Shown: positions 32,394 through 44,827, numbered from the stretch's first letter. The stretch: 64,000 nucleotides of DNA from Posidonia oceanica (GCA_037176725.1 JAZBRS010000075.1:78556001-78620000); one strand, 5' to 3'. Translations and numbers: made by a program. The notes: generated by a model not told the origin, from the letters alone.

Positions 32394-35300
32394 ATGGCCC
32401 AGCGCACCGTCGAACCCCCCTCACCCTTGCCTCGAAGGTGGTTTCCGCTCCGGCCCCTCTGACTCCCGTTTCTAACCCCTCTATGTCCCTTGTGATGCCA
32501 GGATTTCCCTCTCTGTCGTCTGGGGCACCCCAGTTTGCTGTGGGACAGTGGCAGACGCACGCTCCTCCTGATCCGGTCGCCGAGTCCATCTTGATGACCA
32601 CTTCTCGCATTCCGGAGGCGCCTCTGACCCCACCTTCTCAGGGATTTGTCGCTTTTGACACCCCTTCTGCTGCTGCGGCGACTCTCGCCCTAGGACTCCA
32701 ATCTCCTGGACAGTCCGAATCTCTTGGCTCTGGCCCCTCGCCGGCACTGCAATTCAGTGTTCCCACCGAAGGAACACCTGAAGAGCAGTACCAGCATCTG
32801 ATGGACACTATCCAGCGGCTGCAGGGTATGGCTCTATCAGTTCGCCCTTCTTCCTTTTCTGTTGGTCTTGAGGTTCCTGTGCGGCCTGCTCTCGCACATC
32901 ATGCATTGCACTCTACACTTCCGCCTAGACCGTCGTTTCAACTGCTCATAGTTCTGGTGATAGGGGCACGTATCCCGCCTCTTGCATCTGCACTGCACCA
33001 CACACAGCATGCACCTCCGCCACCTGGTGGCCAGTCATTCGGACTGTTGGGAGCACAGTATCTCGCAGACCCGCCCCCCGGCACCGCACCGGTGCGGCCG
33101 CTGTTGCTCCAGCATTCTGCACCCATCGCACAGCATAGCATCTATCCTCCCCCCTTGCATCAGGTTCAGAATTCCACATGCATCCCCCTTGCACTCTACC
33201 ACAGCACGGGTATGCCGGCCATCACCTTGCTTCACCAGGCGATGTGATGGTAGATCCGAAGGAGCACCTCGGTGCGACCCAATCGGCATACGTGGTCCCT
33301 ACCCCCGCTGCCCCATCACCTGCGGTAGCCATTTCAGACCCCATCAACAACAAGATGGATGTTCTAGAGAAAGCACTGCGTCTAGTGCAGGGCACAGACC
33401 ACCAGACGTACCAGTTCCGAGACCTCTGCTGTTTCCCAGAGGCGGTACTCCCTCCAAAGTTCAAAATCCCAGACTTTGAGAAGTATGATGGTAGGGGCTG
33501 CCCTATAGCCCATCTGAAGGCGTACTGCGGTGATCTCGCCCAGCTTCAGGCTGACGAGAGGTTGCTGATCGGCCTGTTCCAAAAGAGTTTGTCCGGTCTA
33601 GCCCTCAAGTGGTTCACCTCACTTGACATGTCTGCAATCAGGACATGGAACGACCTAAGCCAGGCGTTCTTGGAACAGTATTCCTTTAACCTCGATCTGA
33701 TCCCAAAGCGCGTAGACCTAATCGCAACCAAGCAGAATCCGGGCGAGCCGTTCAGGGAGTACGTCAACCGCTAGCGTGCCCTTGCTTCGCAAGATCGAGA
33801 TAGGCCCTCTGACGAGGAGTCTATCGAGATCATTATAAAAGGGGCACAGCCGTCCACCGGAGCTTTGCTTAGCATCCAACCTGTCACAACCTTCACTACA
33901 TTAATCCGAGCTGGCACTCGCGTAGAGAGTTCGTTGCGGAGTGGCAACTTCCCCGCACTCTCTGTGCTTGCCAGGCAGGCCCCTGCCAGCAGTAACAGTA
34001 GCAGCAGCAACGCTATCAACAACAACAATGGCATCAACAACAATCATCCCAAGAGAAAGGATCCGCCGAAGCCCGTTGTTGCATACATCGATTCCCCTGC
34101 TGCGCCTGTTCGTCTGGCGTCCCGGTCCGCCCCTATTACGCACCTGCACCTAGGACACACCCCACACCACAAATCACTACCACCGCTCGACCGGTCTATC
34201 CTGCCGTACCGGTTCAGCAAGGACAATTCCAGAGGCCGAGACGGCCATCCGTTGAGAAGCAGAAGTTCGCCCTACTGGTGGAACCGCTCACCGCTGTCCT
34301 CCCGAAGGTTGTGTCGCTTCTGAAGTTTCCGAAGGTTCGCCCGCCACCAAACCCACTACCGCATTGGTTTAAGGCGAACCTTTTCTGCGATTTCCATCAA
34401 AGCGTCGGGCATTCGACTGATAATTGCTTCACTCTCCGGAATGCTATCCAGGATTTGATCGAATCGGGAACGATTATGATCGATACGCATGAGGCGTCCA
34501 CTTCTACACCATCTCATGCATCTGCATCAGCATCTACCCCAGCTAATATTGTTCGCCAGCCCCTGCCGGAGCACTCTTATTCAAGAGGTGCAGGGACCTC
34601 AGGAATCCATTCTCTGTTTCTTTCTGAATCTCCCACATCTGTGGTAGATCCTTCCGAGCTTATCCATGATGTTTCTACTCCCTTTCCGGTCTCTTTTTAT
34701 CTTGCTGCTGTCGCCGGCTCTGAGTCGGGCGTTCATATGATCCGACCGCGCACCAGGCTGGAGCGTTCTTCTGCATCAGCCACCATGCTTTCTCGGACTC
34801 AAGCCCCAGTACACCTGCTAGGTAACCCGCAGCCAGTATCCCCAATACATCGCCTAGCCAGACCTCAGCTAGGGTCCCCTGTGCACCTGTTAGCAAGACC
34901 TAAATCCCCACCCCATTTGCCTTCCCAGCAATCCTCTTATCCACGCCCTCCTCAACCAATAGGCACCCCTGTAACCCCTCTCGTGCTCGCTGCACGCGCT
35001 CCCGTGGTTATTAACCTAACTCGGGATACTCATCGCGTACCCTACAGCTATGCCACAGAAATGTGTGCGGAAGTGACACGATCGGGGAGGGTCTACAAAC
35101 CCCCAGCACCAGTGGCTAGATCTAGTCATCCAGAACCTGCAACACCTTTTCCTTTAGGCCAGCCTACAACCCTACCATCTCCAGGCCAACCTCTTGAATC
35201 CACCATAGCTAAACCTGTCCCCAAAGCCACACTCCCTGCCGCCAAGAAGGGCCAGCCCAAGGCCGACATTACTTCCCAACTCAAAAAGGTTAAAGCCGAC

Positions 35301-35438
35301 ATATCCATTTGGGACCTGATACACACTTCTGCCGAACACCGCGAGGCTTTTCTTCGCGTGTTCCAAGCCGCCCGTGTGTCCCAAACCATAGAACCTGCCG
35401 CCTTGGAAAGCATGGTTGGAATGATTGCAGAACCCTAG
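32394..35438 (+). pseudogene. gag of the giant element, broken
   Basis: ATG 32394 (MAQRTVEPPSP) is the likely start. A frame change at the C run 32415-32420 leads into a Pro/Ser/Ala-rich N-terminal part (to about 33240, with YQHLMDTIQRLQG as a coiled segment). After another shift comes the capsid-like Retrotrans_gag domain (about 33460-33800: FEKYDGRGCPIAHLKAYCGD, LALKWFTSLD, W..L..AF..QY, REYVNR), with a TAG at 33772. A third frame change lies between about 33900 and 34119, near a Gln/Asn-coding repeat. The last part has the variant zinc knuckle CDFHQSVGHSTDNC (C-x2-H-x4-H-x4-C, 34386-34427) followed by FTLRNAIQDLIESG, typical of Tat Gag. TAG at 35436 separates it from protease. Gag would form the virus-like particle; this copy cannot. 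Confidence 0.85.
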
Positions 35439-37427
35439 GTCATCACTTTCACGAGTGATGAGTTGCCTCCGGCGGGGATTAATCATAACCAACCATTGTT
35501 CGTTACGGTACAATTCAAGAACTTTCGCATTCCCCTTGCGCTGATCGATAATGGGTCAGGCCTTAACGTCTGTCCCTTGTGAACAGCAACTAAGCTCGGA
35601 TTCAAGGCCGAGGACATTACTCCGGCTGTAAAGGGAATGACAGCTTTTGATAATACCCACCATGACGCTCTAGGGATTCTGATTATTCCTCTTATCATTG
35701 GTCCGGTCACATTCGATGTGGAATTCTACGTCGTCGACTTAGAGCCTAACTTCAACTTTTTGCTTGGACGCCCTTGGCTCCACAAGCATCAGGTTATCCC
35801 CTCGACCCTCCATCGCATGATTAAGTTCCGCCGAGGTGACGATGTCATCGTGGTCATGGCAGAAAATTTTGAGAAGGAGCGGATCGAGGCGATTTCCTCT
35901 ATCTCTTCGCAGACTGTCCCTTTTGACCCTGAACTCTCGAACGCTTTATACCGCGTTAATCTGTGCGAGCCGGTTAACTTTTTACTAGATCTTGAACGTG
36001 TCAACTCCTTGGCCGTTCACAACAACCCTTTTCAGATGGTCGAGAACGTCTGTCACAGGTGGGGCTACGTCAAGGGGACGCCACTCGGGCGATACGGCCA
36101 GGGAATCGCTGAATCAATCGTGGCGGAAGAACGAAGAGACAATGAGGGTCTTGGATACGACCCACACGCTGATGAAGGCAAGCGCCCGCAAGCGAAGAAT
36201 CGAAGAATGATCATACCTCGGAACCTCGCTAACTTCACAAGTGTGGGTATCCTGGGTTCAAGCGCCGTTCAAGCCGTAGTGCAGTCGGAGCCATGTCAAA
36301 GCTCCCCATCACCAGGAGAGGACTGGGTCTGCGTTGAGGACTACTACTCGGATGAGGAACAGTCTAGCACAGCAAGGGCAGCTCAGACCTACAGCAAAAG
36401 CCAACCCAGCTCAACAGCACCTCGGTCGGTTTGTCTGGCCTTTCCTTCCACAGATCCTAAAGCAACAGATTTTGCAGAACCTTTGGCAGATTTGATAGTC
36501 TCTGATTTTCTTGTAGTCTTGTCAGCATCACCAGTACCAGCTCAAACCGCTCTGAGTTCAAAAACACCAACTCAGGCGCAATTAGTCAGTCCGCTCACAA
36601 CCGCTGTCGCATCGGTACAACTGTCACCCTCTCAGGAGGGTCAACCACTGAGTTCAGTCAGCAGCGTAACTCAGCCCTTTTCAGTAGCCGCATCTCAAGC
36701 AATGCCGCCGACTCAGTCAGTCACGCACTCTCCTGCCACAGAACAGCAACTCTCATGGCAGGACCCTATGGCGTCAGAGGCCGCGCTCTCACCATCACCA
36801 CCAGTTGCAGAGGACCAGCTGAGCATCATAGTCTCCCGGTCCTTGAGCCTTCAGAAGAGCACCTTTGCCTACCCTCTAACTGCAACAGTGACCCTGGCAG
36901 CATACCCATCTGTGGCCCCGTTGACCAGCCTGTCTGGATCTCCCATGCTGAGGCTATTGCTATCAGGCGCGCCTGTGAGCCAGACCATGCAAATACCAAG
37001 GACAGCGATCCATCTTGCAGCCGAGCCAGTGCCACAGGCCCCCGGCGCCTACTACGTTGACTCACCCTCAGATGAGGAGGAAGGAGGGGTGATAGAAGCC
37101 CAGGTCGATTCATGGATGTCCGATTTGGAGCTGCTTTATCAAGAACAGCTCGAGTCGATAGCAGAAGACCTGGCACAGCACCAAGCCGCAAAAAGGAAAG
37201 GAAAAGCCGTGGTTACGGATCCTCCTTTGCGAGAGGACCACGTCTCCATCATGGTCCTGGAAGAAAATTCAGTAATGCCGGACTCCCCTAGACCAGACGA
37301 GCTCATTACCCTTCAACCCGAAGGTGGGTCTAGGTGGCTCATGCAGCACATGCCTCACTTGGGCAGGGTAGCAAGTGGCAGTATCCAGGTCAGCCGCAGT
37401 CCGACATACCCTCCACAAGCATATTAG
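35439..37427 (+). pseudogene. Aspartic protease and linker of the giant element
   Basis: This continues in the gag frame. VTVQFKNFRIPLALIDNGSG carries the DNG variant of the D-[TS]-G catalytic triad at 35547, followed by NVCPL, an in-frame TGA (35580-35582), and then FNFLLGRPWLHKHQVIPST typical of plant gypsy proteases. At 36049-36117, GYVKGTPLGRYGQGIAESI resembles the G-patch-like segment found after protease in Tat elements. The rest is a Ser/Pro/Gln-rich linker of about 400 residues ending at TAG 37425. Protease would process the Gag-Pol polyprotein. The TGA just after the catalytic loop inactivates this copy. Confidence 0.85.
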
Positions 37428-40400
37428 CAGACTCAGAAGAGGAAGCACTAGCAGATCACGCAACAGCAGTAACAGAGTAGAAAGCAGAATCAGTAACAGA
37501 GTTGTCAGTAGTCTCAGTAGCAGGGCCATCAGCAATATCAGTCGCAAGATCAGCAAGGCATTCAGTAGTATCAGCAGAGCATGCAGCAGTGTCATCAGCA
37601 GCAGAATAGACAGGGGAAGTCACCAGGACAGAGGTCGCGCGTCGAGGATACAGAAACACTCGAGTAGGCGTGACCATCCTGAAACGTCATCAGGGCCAAG
37701 AAGCAGAACATCTACACTCCTTTGATATAACAAACCCCACCTTCGAAAAGGAGATCCTCTCGGAACTTGTTGCATACGGAGAAGAAGACAATACAGGCGA
37801 GGATGAGAATGATGAACCATCGCCTGAGTTCCGGCCCTATGACGACGATCCAGAAGGCCCCAACCTGTATGTTGAGGAAGAAACAGAGGTTGTTAACCTT
37901 GGCACAGCCGAAGAAACCAAAGAAGTTCGCATCAGTGCCCTACTGTCGCCCCAGGCCAGAATAGAGTTCATCGCATTTCTGAAAGAGTATGCGGATGTCT
38001 TCGCCTGGACTTATGAAGATATGGTTGGCCTCGATGTCGAAATAGTAGTTCACAACTTGCCCTTAAAACCAGATGCCAAGCCAGTAAAGCAGAAGCTGAG
38101 AAGATGGCGACCACAGTGGCTGCTCATGATCAAGGAAGAGATAATGAAGCAGCTCGATGTTAATTTTCTGAAGGTCGTCCTTTACCCTGAGTGGCTTGCG
38201 AACATCGTGCCAGTGCCCAAGAAGGATGGCCGGATCCGGATATGTATCGACTACAGGGACCTGAACAAGGCGAGCCCCAAGAACGACTTCCCATTGCCTC
38301 ACATTGACGTCCTAGTCGACAACACTGCGGGCCACAAGATGCTATCCTTTATGGACGGTTTCTCCGGCTATAATCAGATCAAAATGGCAGAAGAAGACAT
38401 GGAAAAGACTTCATTCATCACCCCCTGGGGGGTCTTTTGTTATCAAGTTATGCCATTTGGGTTGAAGAATGCTGGCGCAACCTATCAGAGGGCCATGACT
38501 ATACTTTTTCACGACCTCATGCATCAAGAAGTGGAGGTCTATGTAGACGACATGATTGCTAAGACCAAAAAGCCTGAGGATCACCTTGCTTGCCTGAAGA
38601 AGCTCTTTGACCGATTGAGGAAATACAGACTGTGACTTAACCCCAGTAAATGCGTGTTTGGGGTTTCATCTGGCAAACTTCTGGGCTACATTGTTAGCCA
38701 AAGGGGGATTGAAGTGGACCCGATGAAAGCAAAAGCCATCGTGGACATGCCACCCCCTAGAACCGAGAAGGAGGTTCGAGGCCTACTTGGGCGTTTACAG
38801 TATATCAGTCGCTTCATTGCACAGTTTACGCCCATCTATGAGTCTATATTCAAACTCCTGAAGAAGAACGCACAAATTGACTGGAATGAGGAGTGCCAGG
38901 CCGCATTTGATAAAATCAAGCAACTTCTGGTCAAACCTCCTGTCCTGGTTCCTCCCACGCCAGGAAGACCTTTGCTTCTCTACCTTTCTACCACGCAGCA
39001 TTCCATGGGCGCCGTCTTGGGCCAACACGACGAATCTGGTAGGAAGGAGCGCGCCATTTACTACCTGAGCAAGAAGTTTAATGAATGCGAGGCCAGGTAC
39101 AGCACAATGGAGAAGACCTATCTGTCCCTTGTCTGGGCCGCACAGAAACTGAGGCATTATATGATGGCATACCCAGTTCAGCTCTTGTGCCGGCATGATC
39201 CTATCAAGTTTCTCTTCCAAAAGCCGGCTTTGGTGGGCAGATGTGTCAAATGGCAGGTGTTGTTATCTCAGTACGACATCACATTCGTCACACAGAGATC
39301 TATGAAGGGCCAGGCAATGGCAGATCACCTTGCTGATTTTCCTTTGCCTGAATACCAGCCACTCCAGACGCAGTTCCCTGACGAGGACATTCTCTTTGCA
39401 ATGGAGGACTCTGAGGAGAAAGACCCTAAGGAGCAAGAGCAATGGCAACTGTACTTTGACGGCGCTGTCAACAAAAAGGGTCGAGGCATAGGCGCAGTGT
39501 TGACCACGCCCCAGGGGCAGATGATTCCTTTTGCGAGGAAGTTGACTTTCGCAAGCACAAACAATGAAGTAGAATATGAAGCGTACATCCTAGGTTTGAA
39601 AGTTGCCCTCGAGCATAAGGCGCAGAAGTTGCGTATGCATGGCGATGCCATGTTGGTGATCTCTCAAGTGAATGGCGACTGGAAGACAAAGGATCCGAAA
39701 CTTGTGCCATATCACGAATGCCTGCTGAGGCTAATAGAAGAGTTCAGGAGCATCAACTTCACATACATGAACAGAGCAAAGAATGCGTATGCAGACGCAC
39801 TAGCAACCCTAGCATCCTGGCTCAGTATACCAGAAAACAGCATGGTAGGTGTGTCAGTTACCTGCATAGAGGAGCCCGCGCATTGCATGAACATAGAGGA
39901 AGCAGATTCGGCAGAAGAGCGGCCATGGTATCACGACATTAAAGCATTCTTAGAATCCGGCAGCCTTCCGCCTGGCACCACTGCAGAAGATAAGAGAACT
40001 TTGGCGCGTCTGGCGTCAAAATATGTATTAGGAGCTGGGCAGCTATACAGAAAATCATACAATCAGATGCTATTACGCTGCCTGGACAAGCTGGAGGCTG
40101 ATACGCTAATGCTTCAAGTGCATGCAGGGACCTGTGGCCCGCACATGAACGGCGTCCTCTTAGCCAAGAAGATCATACTCCAAGGATATTTCTGGCAAAC
40201 CAGGGAGGCGGACTGTTGCCGGTTCGTGCGTAAATGCCACAACTGTCAGGTCCATGGTAACTTTATCAAGGCTCCCCCTCATCAGCTGCATAACATGTCC
40301 TCGCCATAGCCTTTCTCCACCTGGGGAATCGACGTCATTGGCGCAATACACCCCGCTGCTTCAAACGGCCATCGCTTCATCATGGTAGCAATTGACTACT

Positions 40401-41167
40401 TCACTAAGTGGGTGGAAGCAGCCTCTTATAAGACAGTTACCGCGGTGGCAATAGAAAAGTTTATCAAGAACAATATCGTTGCCCGATACGGGGTCCCGTA
40501 CTCTATCATCTCTGATAATGGCACGAACTTCATCGCCAAAAGAACTGAGGAGTACCTGCAGAGTCTCAAGATCAAGCATCACAGGTCCTCGCCTTATCGG
40601 CCACAGATGAATGGAGCAGTGGAGTCTGCTAACAAAAACATTATCAAAATCATGAAGAAGATGGCAGAAACCCACAAGGATTGGCATGATAAGCTCCCGT
40701 ACGCGCTCTGGGCGTACAGGACATCAATTCAGACCTCGACAGGAGCTACCCCGTACTCTCTGGTGTACGGTATGGAAGCGGTATTACCCGTCGAAGTAGA
40801 AATTCCCTCACTACGGATTCTACGAGAAGCTGAATTGGAAGAGGCAGAATGGGTTGAAGACCGCTGCGTCCAACTGAATCTGATTGATGAGCACAGACTA
40901 CAAGCTATGCATAATGCTCACTGTTACCAGAAACGAATGGCTAGAGCGTTCTTGAAGAAAGTCCGGCCTAGAAGCTTCCAACCAGGGGATCTCATTCTGC
41001 GCGCCATTCATTTACCCGACGGTCGAGGCAAATTCCGACCTAACTGGCGTGGCCCCTTCGTAGTTAAGCAGATCTTCTCAAGTGGCGCAGTAACTCTTAA
41101 GGACATGGACCAGGTCGAGCAGTTCGAGCCGATCAACTTGTGCTACCTCAAGAAGTACTATCAGTAG
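37428..41167 (+). pseudogene. RT, dual RNase H and integrase of the giant element
   Basis: One frame runs to 41167 with stops at 37478 and 37607 (linker), 38633 (after the RT palm) and 40307 (integrase). RT: PVPKKDGRIRICIDYRDLNK, PFGLKNAGATYQRAM and the catalytic YVDDM at 38540. First, Ty3-type RNase H: about 38950-39330 (GRPLLLYLSTTQHSMGAVLGQ region, then KTYLSLVWAAQKLRHYM). Second, archaeal-like RNase H: about 39440-39830 (YFDGAVNKKG, NEVEYEAY, HGDAML), a Tat hallmark. Integrase: zinc region H-x-GPH...CHNC, then the D,D,E core (GIDVIG, ISDNGTNF, ESANKNII) and C-terminal FRPNWRGPFVV. The frame differs from gag-pro; the two overlap at 37334-37427. Confidence 0.92.
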
Positions 41168-42524
41168 CTGGGAGCAACCATTGCGGATCCTTCGTCCCAC
41201 CTTTCGTACTCCCATCACTCACATGTTTCTGTTCCTCTTTTCGCCCTATCTCCTCCATACATCGCTTTATCCTATCTTCTGCATTTTCTATCACCGCGTT
41301 CCCGTACATTCCTTCTCTCATCCCTTTTACAATCATCATCGTCATCCTCTTAAATCATGCATCACTCCCTTGCCCGGTGATGAAAACCGGAGGTGCTTGC
41401 CTGCTGCGGAAGGAGTCTCCCGACCTCACCTGACACTACTTAGATGCCTTAGCTAGTGAGGGAGCCACTACTAAGTGAGAGTGGGCGAAATGCCCAAACG
41501 CCTAGGGACATACACACCTAGAAAGATGCTAGGCTTTAGCCAGAAAGGAACACATGTCTAAGCCTAGACGTGCAAGAAAAGAAAGAAAGAGAGAGCCAAA
41601 AGTCAGTACCCGAAGGCCCTAACCCCCACGGCTCAGAAGTCAGACACCCATTTCCTCTAGGGTAGGTATAGCGGAGACCTGCAAGCCTGGAAGAAAAAAA
41701 AAAAGAGGGAAAAAAGAATGATAAAAAAGGGGAAAAGAAAGAAAAACAACAAAAAAAAGAGAATGATGGAAAAGAAAAAAGAGAATGATAGAAAAGGAAA
41801 AGGAGAAGAACAAAGTTCAAATCCCGAAAATGAAGGCAGGCAAGGTAATCCCGCACCTTTCACCTACCCCAGAGAAGAGTTAAAGTTCGGGCCAGGTCCT
41901 CCTTGTTCCCAAAATAGGAATGAAGAGAGCCCTGCACACCTACATAAGAAAGGAGGGAAAAGGTAGGAGTGAGTGTAAGTCCTTGAGAGTTTGACATGGA
42001 GCCCGTCCTCTCTACACCACCACCAAACATCACCAACACCCTTTCCTGGAGTGCCACCAACAAGTTAGGAGTCTGAGTAGAGTCCAGTGAGTCAAGGACC
42101 GCTCCTTTCCGGTGCAGCAGGCACCAAAGCACTCCCGATGCTGAGGGCAAACTACACCAATCAAAAATCATGCATACATCCGCATTTCCAATCATCTCCC
42201 CTCCCTTTGATCATTCCGCTTTGCAAGGCTTGCTCCAGCACTGAGACAGTACTCCTACTCAGCACGTGTTGGCATCGCCGGGCTGCGACGACCCAGAACT
42301 CCTGCCAGTTCCCGCCCTGCGTCAATAGAATCCCTTTCCTTATATGTGTTTAATTGCCATAATCTGAATGTTTACTGTTAGATGTGTTGAACTGTTTTAC
42401 CAGCTTCAGAGTCTGCTTTCAATTAGTAATTATTTGCCTATATGAGATCTGATAAGTCACAGTCTTGGTAACAGGTACTGAAGATTTTACGACAGCCGTC
42501 TGCCTGCGTTCTGCAGTCTGCACA
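41168..42524 (+). other. Spacer between integrase and accessory ORF
   Basis: No conserved coding sequence. It contains an almost pure A/G tract (about 41690-41812) followed by mixed sequence. Open frames here are short and low in complexity. Confidence 0.5.
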
Positions 42525-43718
42525 ATGGGTTTCCCTACTCTAGTGACCCCGGCATACTGTTCTGAGATCCTGCGAGAGTGGATCGGCAAGCTTACCAAAG
42601 ATGACTGCGAGAAGCTGCGCCTATGGGACATTCCAACCAAATTGCTGAAGGCTGCTGATGTAGAAGTGAGCCGCCATCTTCTGTGCTCCGCCGTAAGGTT
42701 CTGGAAACCGGCACACCATGTCTTCCGTTTTGGCAGAACTGAACTGACACCTACACTGAAAGAAGTGCGCCGGATCTGTGGCTTTTCCAAGATCTTGGGG
42801 CCGCCCATCTTCATGAGGCGTGACGGATACATTGCGGTCCTGAAACAGCTGACTGGGCTCTCTACTCGAAGTTGCCAGCAAAGGCTGATTTGCACCAGCG
42901 GGCCCACGCCCCTACTTCGCCTAGCATATTTTGATGATACTGTGGAAAAGTGCGCTGAACTCGGAGACGAGCTGTGGCTCCGAGGATTTGTTACCCGTTT
43001 CCTAGGCGAGCTGGTCTTTACTCATGGTAAGGCGACGGTGGCCGTCGAGATCGCTGAAATAGCACTCGCTGTGGTGACTCGCTAGATAGACCTGGCACCG
43101 GTTGTTCTGGCAGAAACATACCGCGGACTAGACCACATTTCGCATCGCTGCCAACACTTTCATGGTTGCGGAGCACTTATTCAAGTCTGGCTAGCCGCAC
43201 ACACCGAGATAGACCTTCTGTGCCCCCAGGTACACGCTTTTGAGGCCTACTGCAACAGCGGCCATGCCAAGACAGTCAGGAGCGTCAAGGAAGAATACGA
43301 GAAGCTATCAGAGCTGATAGATGACACAGTAACCTGGTGCATCATCCCTTCCATGGCCGAACCATTCACTGTCTTCTTCAGCACACGCGACATGCGGCTG
43401 ATTGTACTACCAGGATTTACCGCGGGTGTGGAATACCACCCTATTAGGGTCATGCGCCAGTTTGGTTTCCAGCAGGACGCCTTTGTCGACAGCCCAGCAC
43501 CTAGGCTCCTTCAAGCATATCCCCTCAGTACAACCGCCCCAACGAAGGAACTAGCCAATCTGATGCAGCATGGAGTGCGATCAATAGACATCGCGGCTAC
43601 GAGAGGCACAGGGTGTACTCCTGAGTACATCACCGAAGTGCAAGACCTCTGGCCCATCGATGAAATCCCGCCAAGCGGTCCCTTGTTCCCTGACTCTGGA
43701 AAATCAAAGAAGGCCTGA
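42525..43718 (+). pseudogene. Accessory ORF, plant mobile domain/DUF7745-like
   Basis: From ATG 42525 (MGFPTLVTPAYCSEIL) one frame of 397 codons is interrupted only by TAG at 43083-43085. Recognisable pattern: VSRHLLCSAVRFWKPAHHVFRFG followed by RTELTPTLKEVRRICGF in the N-terminal half, and LIVLPGFTAGVEYHPIRVMR followed by QFGFQQ near the end. This RFW..., FG..E..PTLEE and G..YHP.RV.RQ.G..Q order fits the plant mobile domain superfamily and the DUF7745 group, families I know from plant transposable elements and related host proteins. Tat-lineage elements are known to carry additional ORFs of unknown role. Here it lies downstream of integrase in sense orientation. A zinc or catalytic motif was not seen. 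Function unknown. Confidence 0.7.
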
Positions 43719-44181
43719 ACCAGCTAGAGCCGTTCTACAGCTGTCATTCAGTTTCCTTTCAAGTTATGTTGTATTTTCTGGCCTGCCACAGGCGTGTAAC
43801 CAACAGTTCTATCAATGCAAAAATGTTTTGTGCTGGCTGCTCGCATTTCAAAGCTGCTTAATGCATTCCATGCTCCTTACCAATCATATCCTGAGGCCTC
43901 TGGCCAGACTTGTTGCTCACATGACGCAGGAAAGTCCTCAGCAATCAACCCAGACTCCAGGACCTCTGCGGACCCACGCCGTCAAATCCTGCTACCAGAC
44001 ATCCCCAGCTGAGTCTCCGTCGGGCTGGTACCCCAAACTACTCGTTTGACAAACACGCTAGTTTTGTCCATCCTTCGCTTTTCGATGCTAGGGACGCTTC
44101 GGCTGACCCCTGGTATCATCCTGATACCAAGGGCATCTTTTCAGATGCCCTGCGGTATCTCACCCGTTTCATCCCCTTCCT
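43719..44181 (+). other. 3' UTR spacer before the module array
   Basis: No gene recognised. A short palindromic region, CCTGGTATCATCCTGATACCAAGG (bases within 44107-44130), is an imperfect dyad just before the array and may be related to its modules. Confidence 0.4.
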
Positions 44182-44827
44182 CTTTGCCGGCCGATAAGTC
44201 CGATATCTTATCATCTCTTTCCTTTTGCCGGTCGATAAATCCGATATCTTATCACCCCTTTCCCTTTGCCGGCCGATAAGTCCGATATCTTATCATTCCT
44301 TTATTTCCCTTTACCGGCCGATAAGTCTGATATCTTATCATTCCTTTATTCCCTCTTTGCCGGTCGATAAGTCCGATATCTTATCACCCTTCTCCATTTA
44401 CCGGCCGATAAGTCCGATATCTTATCATTCCTTTATCCCCTCTTTGCCGGCCGATAAGTCCGATATCTTATCATTCTATTCTTTTATTCATTTGCCGGTC
44501 GATAAGTCCGATATCTTATCACCCCTTTCTCTTTACCGGCCGATAAGTCCGATATCTTATCACCCCTTTCCTTTTGCCGGCCGATAAGTCCGATATCTTA
44601 TCATTCCTTTATCCCCTCTTTGCCGGCCGATAAGTCCGATATCTTATCATTCTATTCTTTTATTCATTTGCCGGCCGATAAGTCCGATATCTTATCACCC
44701 CTTTCTCTTTGCCGGCCGATAAGTCCGATATCTTATCATTCCTTCATTCCCTCTTTGCCGGCCGATAAGTCCGATATCTTATCACCTCTTTCTCTTTACC
44801 GGCCGATAAGTCCGATATCTTATCAAT
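44182..44827 (+). repeat. Module array 1: 15 GATAAG/CTTATC dyads
   Basis: Fifteen copies of GCCGGCCGATAAGTCCGATA plus TCTTATCA separated by 13-22 bp of T/C-rich spacer. Each core is a dyad: GATAAG, an 8-base loop TCCGATAT, then CTTATC. Cores are nearly invariant (exceptions: GATAAAT in unit 2, GTCTG in unit 4) while spacers vary in length. A sixteenth, diverged core lies at 45819-45845 after array 2. Confidence 0.9.

Noticed and set aside
32207..32747. Minus-strand frames over gag as an antisense accessory ORF
   Set aside because: Some Tat elements have antisense ORFs, but these lie over gag and are Arg/Gly-rich shadows without a recognisable domain.
44182..44827. CRISPR-like regular repeats
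   Set aside because: Repeats with short spacers resemble a CRISPR array, but the spacers are similar low-complexity T/C strings, the DNA is plant, and the array lies in a retrotransposon 3' UTR.
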